Below, piece after piece: positions 42,701 to 57,700 of a stretch of DNA of 64,000 nt. Position numbers and translations under genes: made by a program. Numbering within the stretch: position 1 is the stretch's first letter; each line of letters starts with the position of its first letter. The stretch comes from Strigamia acuminata (lineage: Eukaryota > Arthropoda > Chilopoda > Geophilomorpha > Linotaeniidae). The notes beneath the pieces are model-generated. The model made no database searches. It was not told the origin of the DNA and saw nothing but the letters and a program-made list of their open reading frames with translations. Location of the stretch: contig OX442316.1 in assembly GCA_949358305.1 (NCBI GenBank), positions 15,314,001 through 15,378,000 of the forward strand, in the 5' to 3' direction.

Positions 42701-45700
42701 TTGGCAATAATACAATGTACAAGACATCGTGCAGCTTCCATCTTTTTCCCCTAGTGACAGTTGGCCAGGTTACCAGACAATAAAGCATCTACTTCTATTA
42801 GAGAAGTAGAGGAAAAGTTTAGGCCAAACATCTAGACTTGGTTATTTTACATCCAGGAGAACAAGGATGGGAAACTGTGGTTCTTCGTATACTCGATGCA
42901 AACGTTTAGGTAACATTTCGCTCCTTGTGTGGCTTTGCACTTTAGGACCTCGATCGACATTTTACCATAGATGTCGTGGAAGTTTTGAGGTGGTATACAG
43001 TTCAGGATGATTAGCGCTGTGAGTTCGCCGGTGGCACAGGTGAAACAAAGCAAATTATTCAGAAGATTCGAAAAGCGTGACGACTAAACTAACGCGAGCT
43101 TTAACTGCTAAAAGCTGTGACGGAAGACGCAGGAGACCGAGCGTGGCTCGACCGCTTATAAATTACTCTTGTTTCTTAAGATATTGCGCCAACTTTCTTT
43201 TAGAGGTCATACACGACCTATACGGCAGAATCTTGTTGTTGTAATCGTTTAAAGTTGGACAGCGAAGCAAACCAAGCGGAATATTAACCGGGTGGGTAAT
43301 GGAACGTCGTAGAATAACATTATAAAGGCTCATTATACAAACAGGATTCGTTTCTAGTAGGTACTTCTAACAAGTGTTTTTTTGGGAGTTTTTTTTTGCT
43401 TTTTGGTGTTTATATTGGGAAAACGTTTTTATACAGTTGGAAGAGAGGATGTGGGTGTTCGGACGGACGCCACATGGTCAGGGGAGGGCCAAGAGATGCT
43501 GGACGCAACACACGATAAGATTTACCACGAAATACACAAGAGACACAAGTTTAGTTTTATTGTTTTCTAGGGATATGATGGGTGTCTCGCAGCTCCATCT
43601 GGTTGCGGAGGACCGCAACAGACGTGGTACAGACGCATGAGCTGCATCAAGTGCATTGCGCTGCAGGCAAGTGATCAGCGCGCAGGGACAGCTGGTCACA
43701 AGTTGTGGTACTTGATTTCGTCTGCTAAACGTTATAGAAACAGATAAAAAAAATACAAACTTTGGCAAAACATTAAAGGATAACTAAATTTAAACTTCAG
43801 TATCAAAAGTTTAGTTATTCCGTTAAAAGTAATCGAATTGCTCACGGTCATACTTGTTCCTTAAGTGTTTGCCCATTACACTTGGAATTCCATGACACCA
43901 CCTTTTGCTCTCTGGAATGCCACTTCTCATTTCTTTCTGGATTCTTTGCTGTCTAGCCTCATTTCCCCCTGGCTCTTATCTCACTCCATCCTGATCTTCA
44001 TTGATTAATCTTTTTTTTTTTGCAGTGTCTTTTTTCAGTTCATTTGTGTTCACTTCCATCAAGTTCTCCCTTTCCTCCCTTTGTCACTCACCCGCCTTTT
44101 TTTGTTTCCTTGTCTGGTACTTTTGCTTTTTCTACTTTTTTTGTCACGTTTTTGTTTCTCCATTACATTATTTGTGTCACCACCAGCATTGTTGAAATTG
44201 TACAGTAGGGAGCAATTTTTTATTTAGTATTGGTAGCGTTCTTTAACTTTAGCTGTCACAGCTGTGTAGTGGCATTTATAATGCATGTGGATATTGCGGG
44301 ATGGCATTGCTTGACTTTTTGACATAACCCAATTTTTAGAAAGGCCGTCTATTGCGACACACTTCATCTCCCTGGTGCATTGTATTTTTTCAGTGACACT
44401 TATTGACTAATGGTAGCTAGAAAAAGTCATCTCGAGACCCACTGGTGGGTGCCGAGAAACTCCGAGTTAAAAGCATAGGTAAATGAAAAAAAGAGAAATG
44501 GAAAGTCATTTTTCTTTGACAATAAATTCTTCATAGACCCACTACATTTTTTGTTACCGTTTTCAAGATCATTTTTTAAAAAAATCGATAAATTCTCACT
44601 CGTTTCAACGGAGAAAAAATATCAGAATCTTAAAATCTTATATTATCACGTACCGGTTATGTGTTTACAGGTTTAAGAAAGCACCCGAAAGAAATAATTT
44701 TCTAGATATAAAAATAGCATTTCAAACATAATATAATGGTTTTAGTTTCAAATTAAAATTTTAATTAGTTATTAATCCTTCAAAGTCGTTAGTTTTCTCT
44801 GGCTCGCCCTATGTGCGAATATCTATGCCATTTGGCAATATATTTTGTTTTAAAAATGTACCACAATTTATTGCACAAGCTCGTCAAGAAAAATATGCAT
44901 TACATTATCTAGATACAAATCCAGAATGTAATTTACTTTGTATACAATGGTACTTAGTTCACGCGTGATTTAGGTGTGGCAGCACGTGTAACAGCTAATG
45001 ACATTCTCTGTGTCTTCTGCTTTACTCGCCATCATTCATCCATCAAAGCTTTGGTGCAATATTAAACCTCTGAGTTGCCCGCCTCGAATTCTTTAAGCAT
45101 TCGTGTTGTGAGAAAACATTGGAAATCTGAGCGCTATTGTGTAAGAAGCAATTTGAAACTAAACTAATGATCCCGTCATTAAATATTGATCAATCATCAA
45201 AGCAAGATAAAATGTGGGCTTAATGTGAAAATTTAAGTTTACAATGCAAAAAGAAAATAAAAAACAGAATATTTTTCAATACCTAAAGTCGTGTTGCTTA
45301 ATATTTTGCTCGTCTAAATTTGGAAAAGCAATCTGGGTTAGATTTTTTTATTTATTGAAAACTTTAAAAAAGTGCAATCTTTATTCTAATTATTTTTGTG
45401 TGCTGGAGGTTTGGATTTTTTTATTATGATTTTTTTTTTTTGAAAATAAGTCATGTTTGCAATTACAGTTGCAATTACCGTTTTGCAATTACAATTTGCA
45501 AGCTACAGTTTGTAATAGAAAAACTAATCATACTTTACCGATTACATTTTTTTTTTATTCTTTAATGAAAAGTAAAAAAATTGATAAATGTTTTCTTTTA
45601 TTTCACTTAGTTGTTGAAAACTTTGCCACGTGCAAATATTTTGCCCCTATTATTTTTTCAAAACTGTTTTCTAACTTATTCTCATTTTATTCTAATTTCA

Positions 45701-48700
45701 TCCATGCGCAATATTGGCACATACTGCTTTACTCAATGATTTCTAATTTCCATATTCAACGTTGTAAGTAATGTAATTCAAGGTGGCAACAATGAAATAA
45801 AGTTTGAGCCGTTGGTTGACTGATTTCTGTAACTACAAAAGTTTGCGCATCCCATTCTGCGCAACGATTTTTTAATTCCAGTTGTTATTTAGCAGTATTA
45901 AGCTTAATATTAGGCCTAATAATGCTAAAAATAAGGTAAATTACTTTTAATAATGAGTTTATTGTTGTTTATTTACTTTATTTTAGCATTATTAGGCCTA
46001 ATATTAGGCTTAATACTTGTGACGATTACCTTCTGGAGATAGCAATTGCTAAACTAAAGTGTGAACTATCCGTGTGAAAATGTAAAATATGCAAACCTGA
46101 TGTTTTCTCAAAACATATAACATTTATTCCGGTTTGAACCTTATATAAATACTATGCCTACAAGTGGCTAAAATGACGATAAGTTAAACTATACAGTTAT
46201 TTGGCAAAAGCCCTGAAATAATATCATTTGAAGGCTTCAGTCATGCAATAAGAATTTGTAACGGTCTTATTGCTGTGACGTAAAAGATGTCATCTATGAA
46301 TGGCTTTGGCTTCTAAATGGTCCGGGGTTTGGTTCTAAAAGGCGTGTAAATGGTTAGGCTGGGTGGGTTATATCCGAGAGGTGCGGTTGACTTTTCTGTA
46401 TCGTCACACACATCGCGTCGCAGATAATTATTGTAATCAATAATTATTGCGAGATGTAACAATGTGAGAATAAATATTCATATTAATTCTATGGAATTGA
46501 TCATGATATTTTATAGTCACAAACTTAACTAAAACTATGAAAATAAGTAAAATATATTAAAATAGCGCCGAGCTATTTTTGCCCCGAGTGCAATCAACAT
46601 CTAAGTTAGACTTAAATGTTCCGTCAAACCAATAACGAATTGAATCGAAATATCTCGCAGGAAAGGTTATCCATCGCCGGGAAATTACTCCACTCGGTCC
46701 TGGCTGGCGGGAGAGTAACCGGGAAATTACTCCGCGTCGATCACTCTGATAATGCGTCTGTGAAATATAAATACTCCACTCTAGATTCTACATTACCAAT
46801 GCGTCTGTGAATTTTACTCCACTCTAGATTCTGCACTCTACAACGGAATGTTGGCATGAAGCTGGAGGGAGTGCGTCTGTGGGTTGTACCCCACTCTAGA
46901 TACTACACTTAAATGGGTCTGTGAATCTCTCCACTCTAGTTACTACATTTCTACAACGGAATGTTGGCATGAAGAGGCGGGAAGTGTGTCTGTGAGTCTT
47001 CTACCCACTCTAGATACTTACACTAAATACAAAGTATTTCTACAACGGATTGTCGGAACGCAGAGAAGTATAATATGTGCTCAAGTAATATCAGTATCAA
47101 ACAAAAACAGAACAAGAGCGAGCTATATCCGTTTTGCAGGGGGATATATACTCGGTGAGGAGAATAGCTGTTCAGTGATCCAATGGGATCACTGGGCAGT
47201 CAAATCCATCCAATCCCAGATCATAGGAAGTGGATACTCAGGACATAGTCTTCTACTAGGTCCACTACAGGAACTGGATACGCAGGACACATTTTGGATT
47301 AAGTCCCTTTGACTATAATCCAAAAGGAGTCCAACTCACAGTGGGTGATGGGGGGTGACTTCACCAGGTGTAGAGTTTGCACATAATTCAATAGAATTAT
47401 GTGACAAATAAATCAACTAGTATTTAAACATCCAAAAGTATTTAAAAGTGTATAAAGTTGCAGTGGAATAAAATATAAATAGTAATTTATATTTTATTCA
47501 CTCAAAAATTGTCGAAATTTGAAATTGCCGCTAAAACGTATCAGCGCCATCTATTGACAAAATAAACGTCCTAACTAACAACGTGCATGACAGTGTAACC
47601 GTCACAAGTCCCCCTTAAATATATGTTAATACCTGTATTAACATACTATTTATTCCGAATATCTTGAGGATCAAGACCACACTGTCATCTCTGGAACTGG
47701 AGCTGTAATCCTTGGTAAGTAAAAACCTTTATTTTATATCTTAATAGTATAAATAAAGCGTATTTCTTAATCAAATGCTTCAAAAAATATTTATTAGGAT
47801 TATAAAACTCTCAATTATTAATAATAATTCCAATCTCTCTTTACAGGTGGACTTACAACTGCATCAAGAAAAGGCGATAACTTAAACTAACACCAAACTC
47901 TTGTATCAAACAAATGATTAATAAAATTTAACAATTATTTTCACAAAACGTAACTTCTCACTGGAAATATAATGATTTGCAAAATAACACTTTACACGTT
48001 AAAATTCAAGTATTAAAATTAGTATTCATATAAACAAACTCACATTGACTCGTAATCAAATTTTAACAGAATTGTTAGTTTAAATATTAAAGATCTTTGA
48101 ATTATTCACAAAAAACGGCATAAAATACACCTGAACCTGACTAAATCTTTGTTTCAACTCGGGTCAAGAAATGGAGATGGAGAAAATGGACTCGTTACTT
48201 CTGGTCTTGCCTAAAAGGAAAGATATCGGGAAAGTAACGGATCCCGACATCGTTGACGCTTTCTAGTCCAACTCTTCATCCTCAATGAATCCTTCCATGG
48301 ATGTAACAACTTCCGAGACGGCTGCGGGTGGAGAATTAAGTTGCATAGCTACCAATTCCGGTACTGCATCTGGCTCAACGTCATGGGCCAGGGGATTCAG
48401 GAGCATTCTGTGTTGTTCCTCGGTGAATACTTCCAGGGGATCAGGCCCTCCTAACGGAATGGTGTTAGCGCTGGTTGGCTCGGAGAAAACCAAGTGATGG
48501 TCGGGTAAGCCAGAGTGCCATCCCTCACGAATCAATGGGTGTGCTGCTGCTGAGACCTGCTGTAAAATCTTACACCAAATAAAAGAGCGAGTTTGAAAAG
48601 ATTCCGGCCGGGATGGATGAAAAATCCATTGGATCACGGCCAGTGGCACGCTCAAATCTGGAATTCGGTCGTTCGAAATTGACACGCTAATAAGCTTAGC

Positions 48701-51700
48701 TGCTTCCAATAAAATTGGGAAATAATGTTCCACTTCCGCCTTAGTTTGCTCCGTGAGCGACATGTTTGGTCTTGGCATGTATGGGTGAACCAGTAAAATG
48801 ACCGGTTCAGCAGCGTCGCTTACTTCGGGGAGCGGAATAGTCGCTACAATCATGTTGTTAGTCGATGTTCCCTCTGGAGAAGCGGCGGTTTGCAGACCAG
48901 AATCGGAGGCAACCGGCGGAGAATCAGACGTAACAACTGACATTGGTTCGTTTTCCGCCGAGACGACTGAAGTTCCATCAATCGCAGGGGTGGGGGTTTC
49001 CGGCTCGCGTTGTGGCTCCGTAAATCCTCCTCGTGGAGTCGAGGTGCTGGACATTTGTGCCGGGTCTACATAAATAGCCTGCTCCGGGCCCTGGTGGATG
49101 AGGCCACATTCGCGACACATCGCCCAATTGCGTGCTGTCGGCGTACTTAGCCCCTTGACGATAAATGGAAGAATTTCTTCATTCCACATGCTGGATATGG
49201 CAACGCGTTTACCACCGTGACAGTTCACACAGACCACGGCGTGAATGCCGGATAACAAGGACGACAACCATCCGCATCCTGCGCACAATGGGCAGAACAT
49301 CAGTTTCGACTTCGGCATGATGTTGGTTCCCAAGGCGGCAGCTTCCATGTCGCGAAATACATGTTCTCGCCGTTGCTTCCGATAAATCGGTAAGTTGAGC
49401 TCCGATAATGAGCGAGCTTGCGATGTTGGGCGGGTCAACGCCTCGGATGAAGATGCCAACGTGGACTTGGTGGGTCCTTTGGACTTGCCGGTTTTTCCTC
49501 GACTAGCGGTATCGCGAGGATTTCGTGGTCGAGCAAATGGTCGGCTGGTAGTCTGGGGCGGAGCTTCCTCATAAGATTCTTCTTCTTGTGAGAAGTCGTC
49601 TTGGCGCCGTCTCCTTGAAGCAGAACGGGAGTATTGTGACGAGTCGTCAGAAAAATCCCAATTCGGAGTCTCGTGGGGCGCATCATAGGTTACGACACGC
49701 TGACTCGCTTGACGGCCTCTGGAAGGACGTGAGTCGGTCGGGCTAACACCCATGGCGGTCCTAATTCGGGGCGGTACGAGATCCGGGTTATCACGGGCCC
49801 AGTTGGCGACGAGCTCGGGGTCAGAGGAGGGATTAACAAAGCGATAATCCGGTTCTTCAGACTCTTCTGGATCCCAATGCACGTACTGTCGCTTGCTAGC
49901 ACGACCTCGGCGACTCATTGCATCTTCAAAAAATATAAATTTTATTTGAGAACACGAATCAAACTGTCGGTAATTAATTTAATTTCAAATTAAATTAATT
50001 GTCGACCAACAACTGGATTAATTTCGCAATTAAATTCTTAAGTTCCTTTTGTTAGCGGGTTTCCTTCATTTGTCGAATAATTATTAACATTAATAATTAT
50101 TCTTGACTTGGTAGATAATTTCATCTTATCCTTTAAAACAATATCGTTGAAAAACTATTCAAATTAGTGTTTATTAAATAAAATAAACCTAATTTTTACA
50201 TCTAAACGACATAATAACTAAACAACCTGTCAAAATATTAAAAAATATTTTTGCAGTATTTTTAGTATCTGACAATATACATGATTTTTAACTGTACGAA
50301 TAACTCTATAATTCGTCCGAGTAAAAATCTATCACCGACATCTGGTGGCGTTCGTTAGTATCATACACGTGACTTGTTAACACATGTATGCTCACCAATT
50401 TCAAAGGAATTTAAGCGATATTTTTTTTTATCTTTTATAAAATAAACACTTACTAACTAGGTGCAGTCCTAACAGGGTATATTTGGCTAGTTTAACGTCT
50501 AGCTTCGCGTATTTGCGAGGGCTGCTCGGTTCCGGCGACGTTGGCCGATAAAGACGTTGTGCGGCACGTGCAAATTCTAAGTCTGCCGTAATGGACGCTT
50601 AACCAAAATAAATGTCGTCAATTAATGTCAAAATATTATTAATTTTGACAAAATATTGCTTAAATATTTACCGGAAAATCACGTAGTGAATTCGCGGGAA
50701 GGTTCCTTGTGATTTTGCCACGAAATGGTTTCGATAATCAGCGTCGTGTCGATAATTTCTGAATTTGAACTGATATTCGTCAAATGAAAAAATCAGTAAA
50801 ATAAACGATAAGTGTTCAAAATCATCTAGATTTTAACTCACTAAAATTCAGCGAAAATCCGTTAAAGCGTCGAAAAGTCGAGAATAATCCTTGATTTCAG
50901 TCCAGTACAAAACTTGGCGAACAAGTGAGTGATAATCTCAAACCAGGGGTTAAGGGGAGTTTCGAGGAGTAATTTGATTGGTTTGTAATTACTCATCTCG
51001 AAGTTTCTATTAACCCAAAGGGGGAAAACATAGTTTCAAGTAAATGTTTACACGTAGATTAATTTAAATACAATCGGCCGTGTAAAAATAACTCAAACAT
51101 TTGTTAAATTTTATCTACATTGGTGAAATGTTTTTATTAATAAAATTTAACAATCCTTCGTGAATATGATTGGAAATATTTATTTAAAAAATAAAATATT
51201 TTCAATATATTGTGTCCTAACCCAACTTGACTTGTGTTAAACAATTTATGAGTTGTACAAAATCGGTCACGTATTTTGTGTTCGGCTTGGGTCTACGTTT
51301 AGACTGTCGAACGGGAGATGGAAATCTTTTCCTCTTTTTAGACGGATTTTGAGGAGTTTCGTCCTCTTTAGAAGAAATCTGAGAAGTTTCCTCCTCTTTC
51401 TCTTCAACTAAATCCCCTGTTTCTATGGACACAGGTTCATTTATTAATTCTGAAGAATTAATAACCTGACCTGCTATCCAATCTGGAGTCGGGTGTGACT
51501 CGTTGGTACCGACTTTCTGATCTAATGTCCATTCCTCAATCGGGTAACTTGGGATATAAGGCATTAAATCCTGTATGTTGATCGCTTTTGCTTTTGAATT
51601 GTCGGAGAGCTTCCGTAGCGTGTAGGAACCTCCGCCGAGAATAGCCGTAATTTCCCAAGGTCCATCACGTTTCTCAGCGAATCCTGCCGAAATCCCTTTA

Positions 51701-54700
51701 TCTTTATTTGATAAAATATGTGTGGCTTTCCACACGAGATCTCCTTTGGCAAATTGACAAATATAATATTTGTCTTTATGTAGTCGATCATGCTTTTCGT
51801 AATTCGATTGAATTTTCCGATGCATTTCGCTGTGTGCACGTCTAATTACGTCTAAAATACTATAGACATAAGCTTCGGGGTTCTCTTTGTCGAATTTGAT
51901 GGCGTGTTTAGTAATACGCGGGTCAAATGGCAAAGGAACGATTCTTCCTGTATTAAGAATCATCGGAGAACAATTTGTTGCCTCGGACTTAGCGGTGCGC
52001 ATCGCAAAGGCAAAAGAATTTAAATATTTTGGCCAGTGAGAGTGAATGTCTGAGTATAAAGCTAACATCATTTTTAAAGTCCTGTTAGCCCGCTCTGTAA
52101 TATTAGCGGCAGCGTGATATGGGCTAATGTGAGCAATATCTACGTGATTTTTTCGACAAAAATCATTAAATATTGTTGACACGAATTGTTTGCCGTTGTC
52201 GGAGATTATCTTTTTTGGATATCCCCAACGGTGGAAAACTTCGCTCATCTTATTAACAATGCATTCACTTGATGCAGTTGCTAGTGGGAAGACTTCAATC
52301 CATTTTGTACAATTATCAATGATTACTAAAATCCATTTTAATTGTGAACGACCAGCTGGCTTTGGTCCCATCAGGTCAATGCTTATTGTCTCCCATGGGT
52401 TGGTCATGTTGTGGGGTGTATAGCTTGCCCGATGCTTTTGGTGTTGACTAGGTTTGTATTGTTGGCAATGAGTGCAACTGCGAACGTAGTTTCGAGTGTC
52501 TTTGCTCATTCTAGGCCAGAAATACATCTTCTTTGCTCTATCTAGGGTTTTACTCATGCCAGCGTGTCCTGTAAGTGGGTGGCCATGGCATGCGAATAAT
52601 GCACGTCTCACAAGAGAGCGTGGAATTACCGCCTTAAACCCGTTGCCGGAGTCGTTTAACTCCTCCTCATCGGTCGGAGCAAAATAAATTAGCATAACAC
52701 CTTTATTTTCTTCCGGTTCGTCGAGAGTGTAGCCACGAATCGCATTTAACCAATGTTTATCCGTGATACGATTTTTTAATTTTTCGTCTCCTTTTAGGTA
52801 AACAAGGATTTTACTACATGCTGGATCTTTAAGCTGCGCTTCGATAATTTCGTCTCGCGTCGGCGGAACTACTTTTAGGATATCTGTTAGCGCAGTGTGT
52901 ACATTTTCGTGATTACAATTGTGGACATCTATATGTCTGCAATTTTCTCTCGTACATCCTTCTTCCTCCCCCTTTTCTCCAGAATCATGAAATCTAACTG
53001 GATTATATGATTCTGAGAAAAAATCCAAACTAAGGCCAACATTTGTGAGAAAATGTTTGCGCTCAGTCTCCGTCACTTGTAAAGATGCACACCTGTTTCC
53101 ATTCCAAGTTGGATAGAAATGGGTGATCTCCTCTGGTTCGATATAATCATAATCCGGAGTGTCTAGTGCAGACAGTGGAGCGCGTGATAATGCGTCCGCT
53201 ACTTGGTTCATTGCACCGCGTCTAAAAATAATTTTAAACGCGCCACATTGTATTTTGACGGCCCAACGACCAAACCTTCCCGATGGTTCCGGCGTACTCA
53301 TCAACCAGCTAAGGGCCTTAGCATCGGACTCGAGAGTGAAAGTCGTGTATTCAATATAAGGGCGAAATCTTTCGATTGCCCATACAACGGCCAAACACTC
53401 CAATTCCGGCGTAGAATACCTTACTTCGGCCCCGTGTAACACTCGACTGGCGTACGCGACTGCTTTTGGGACCATAATTAATTTCTGTTTCTTTTCACAG
53501 AATAATTCTACGTCTTGACAGAGTACTGCACCTAAACCTGAATGAGAAGCATCTGTCAAAATGACAAAAGGCTTATTCATATCTGGCATGTGGAGAAGGG
53601 CTTGGTCCTTGTCACACAAAATATCTTTGATAGTTTCGAATGCAGTTGTTTGTGGATCATCCCACACAAACTTTGCTTGATCATGCATAATATTGGTCAA
53701 TGGACGAGCAATATTTGCGATGTTAGGAATGAATTTTCGGAAAAAATTCGCAAGTCCTACAAATCTTTGAATGTCTTTAGAACAAGTCGGTTTGGGAAAA
53801 TTCCTTACAGCCGAGACTTTGTCCGGGTCTGGAAGAAGAGATCCCTCGGAAATTAAATGGCCTAAAAATCGTAATGATGTTCGACCAAATTTTGACTTGT
53901 CTTTATTGATAGTTAGATTTGCGGCATCTAACTTCTCAAGTACGTCTTTAATATGTAATAAATGATTTTCCCATGTGTCGGAAAAAATAATTATATCGTC
54001 TAAGTAGACCAGAGCGTGTTTATATAAAGAGTCACCCAATACGGTAGTCATGAGGTGTTGAAAAGAGCTAGGTGCATTACAAAGACCAAATGGCAGTCTC
54101 TTGAATTGAAATTTGCCTTTTGGAGTGTAAAAAGCAGTTTTGCTCTTATCCTCCTCCTCCATTTCCATTTGATGATAACCTTTAGTTAAATCAATGGATG
54201 TAAAGTACTTGGCCTGATTAGTATGGTGAATTAATAGGTCAATACTTGGCATTTGAATTGCATCAACTTCTGTGATCGCATTCAACCAGCGGTAGTCGAT
54301 ACATAATCGATACTTCCCGCCGGGTTTAGCCACTATGACGGGGTGACTTATATAAGGGCCAGTGGCAGGTTCGATTAACCCATCAGCCTCTAACTCCTCG
54401 ACCAATTCCGTCATAATGGCCTTCTTGGCTGGATTGTACATTCTATATGGCTGGTGTTTCCAAGTAGCACCAGGTTTAAACTTGATGCTGTGCTTGGCCA
54501 CCTTCGTAAAGCCCAATTGATCTCGAAATACGTTTTTTAATTGCAAGAGAACGTTTACGAGTAACCGTTTTTCTTCCGCCGAGCTGTTGCAGCCTTCGAC
54601 GAGTTTTTCTGCCCAATCAGGTGAAGTGGGAGTTCCTTCACCTTGGAGACCCAAAGTCCTAATGCTTGCTAAACAACAGTTAAGTTCAGTGGTCTCGTAT

Positions 54701-57700
54701 GGCGCTGTCCATCCGGGCATGTCATCACAGGTGAACACAGCCCGTCGAGGATTAGGGTTTATCCCCGTTCTACGCATAAAATTGTGACCCAAAATCAACC
54801 CACATACATTCTTGTGTAGAATTATGAAGGTCATAGGTGTAACTCTCCTTTTATCGGCCCATTTGACACAAAGACAAACTTGACCGATAGGTCGGTGATC
54901 TATTCCGACCGCGCAGACACGCATTCCGCGGGGACATTCTTGTATGAATTCCACCGGAATTTCTGTGTTTGAAAGGAGTTGTACTCCAATAAAACATTGG
55001 GTGGCTCCAGAGTCCATTAGTGCGTTGTAATCTAAACCTCCAATTTGGACATTCATACGCGGATCATCTTTGCCACCATTAATTAATTTGCTATTGCAAA
55101 GTTTGCCAAGAAATATTTTTCGTTCTTTCTTGTTCCATTTTTCAAGTTTAAGAATTTTCCTTAACTTGAAAACTTTGGGTACAAGCGGTTTCTTTGGCGC
55201 ATTCCAACTTCCACTGAAAATACTCAAATTTTCTAGTTGGTCTGTCATGATTTTTAAATTCTCATCGACACCACCAGTGGAACTACTAGCTTTCCGACAG
55301 ACAGGCACTGCTTCGTAAGAAATGACCAACGATGGTGGTTTATTCTTCGAATCATCGACATAAGGTACTGTGAGATGACTAGGCTTATGTCTTATTTTAA
55401 TTTCTTTTTTATGAAAAAATAAATCATTTGAAAATTCCGAAAGAGGAAACAACTCGTTAGGCGGGGGTTGGGCAACTTGAACAACCCCCTGAATCAGTTT
55501 TTTGTCTCATCGGGAGTGACTGACTCAGTGGCTGCTGGTAAATGCTTAATTAACAGGTCAACCATGTTTTTCTGGAAGTCAGTAAATTTGGAGTCTAAAG
55601 TTTCTGACGTAACCCAATTTTGTTTGGGTCGTTTAAACTCGGGGTTGGGAGCAGAGTGGTTAAATCTTTTATTTGTATTTAACGAGTCTGATTTCCCTGC
55701 TAATTTTTTGGCAAGAGCGGGACATTCTCTTTTAAAATGTCCAGGCTCGTGACAGAAAAAGCATTTTCCAGTAGTTTTTTCATACTGGGCGGCAAATAAT
55801 CGCTCCATTGAACCATCGTCAGTTGAGTCGTCATTTTCCGACTCGTCTTCATCTTCAACTTCATCTTGTGTTTGCGTTAAACGTAGTGAGGTTTTGGATG
55901 GAAAAATCTTAGATTTTTCGTGAAGTTTGGGAGTAGGATGATTCTCTCGATTATCGTACTCCAATTTGGCTGCAAGTTGAGAACTTTCAAACTTAGAGCG
56001 ATTTGCTCCTACATATTGTAGAATGTCATCTACTGTAAAGTTACCATACATTCCTTGTGTACATAACGCCGTGAAACTTTCTTGAGTTAGATTGTCGAAT
56101 AATTGCGCACGTCCAGTTTTATCACCTGGCGGCACTTCACCTTGTTCTTGCGTATAACGCAGAAGAAAACTATAAAGTGATTCGTCGGCTCGTTGTTTTA
56201 CATTAAGAAGTCGCCTTTCTCTTGTAAGTGGAACGAGGTCGAAACAATCGAGAAAAGAGGCTTCGAAAGTTCGCCAACTGTTAAAAGTATGGCGTTGCTT
56301 ATGGAACCAACGTTGTGCATGGCCTAATAGTCGTCCAGGTACAGCAGTGTGTACCATGTCGTCTAAAGGAATGCCTTTCCCGAGTGCGACAGCTTTGACG
56401 ATTTCAAGGAATCGCGCAACCTCTGTCTGTTTCCCGTCAAAAATAGGAATCTCGATTCCTTTTCCAAAATTCTGACTGGGATTACTCGGGCTTCGAATCT
56501 GACCAACCAAACCCTGAATAATTTGTTTTACGTTTTCGTCTGACAAATTAGAAGCAGAGTTCGAATTGGGTGTAGACCGACTTTCTTGGTCTCTGAGTGG
56601 CGGATTTGGTTCTTCTCGAAAATTTTGGCGTCTATCAGGTGGCGGAGGAGAACGAGAATTATTACGTCGGTGGAAATTATTGTTATATTTTCCCCCTCCA
56701 CCAGCGTGAGATTCGTCACTACTCGAGTTAGGATCGGAGTCACGAGGGTCACCAGGAGCTCTGGGAAATCGTTGATTTCTCTGCGGAGCTCGTCCACCCT
56801 GAGAGCGGGAATTTCTATAATTCCTAAAATCCCCATCAGATTGGGTGTGAGATTGAAAATTTTGATAATTTTCATTTCTCCCCCTTGGTAGGACCGACAG
56901 ATTAGTTCGAGGCTGTGGAACTCGAAAAGAATCATTCAAATTCCCAGTGGGAGCGGGTAAATTATTATTTACTGCCGTCGCACTTGGCAAATTTCGGGAA
57001 ATTGGCGCAGAAATATTTCCTTTTCCGGAATTTCCCATTCTTTCGGCCGAATTCGATCGCCAAGAACTAGCTGGTAACTGAATCGAAGGTTGAACGGATA
57101 ATGAAGAATTTAACTGCCCATTGTCGTCACGAGCAACATTCATTCGCCATCCAGGTAATTGCTGGTAGCGATATGTGGCCGGTGAACGAGGGCCAGTTCG
57201 ATCTACAGAAACACTTCGTTCGTTGGTTACAACTACATCGGGAGTAATTACACGATTTCTCTCGTGATGATTATTCGCCGTGTATTGTTGAGCTTCACAC
57301 AGAGAGGAAAACTGCGTCACTTCCAATTGGTAATGGCGACAGTAAACCTCTAAATCATGCGGGACGGATAGTGGATCCGTTTGAGAACTACCTGGGTTGG
57401 AAACGTCTCTAGGAACATTTTCTTCCCCCTGGCTTTCTAAATCAGACTCCACAATTCCTCTTGGTGTTTCACACATACCACCACGTCGTCGTGCTCCACG
57501 ATTTCCTCGTGTTCCACGAACTCTTACAGGTCTACGGGCCATAATACTCAAAGAAATACACGTACAAAAGAAAAAATAAACTTTAACTGACTAGCGTAAA
57601 TGTAACACGCTTAATATTAAACTAAGAAATAATTTGAAAAAATACAACCTTAGCTGCTAAAACTGAAGTGGCTTCGGGAAAAAACTGTCCTGTTGCGTGG

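Noticed and set aside
43440-43640. LINE polyprotein C-terminus
   Set aside because: Only a vague KRCW and AEDRNRR resemblance in two frames. Too weak to annotate.
44001-44208. Membrane-protein-like ORFs
   Set aside because: Produced by a T/C-rich low-complexity tract; two overlapping frames look equally hydrophobic.
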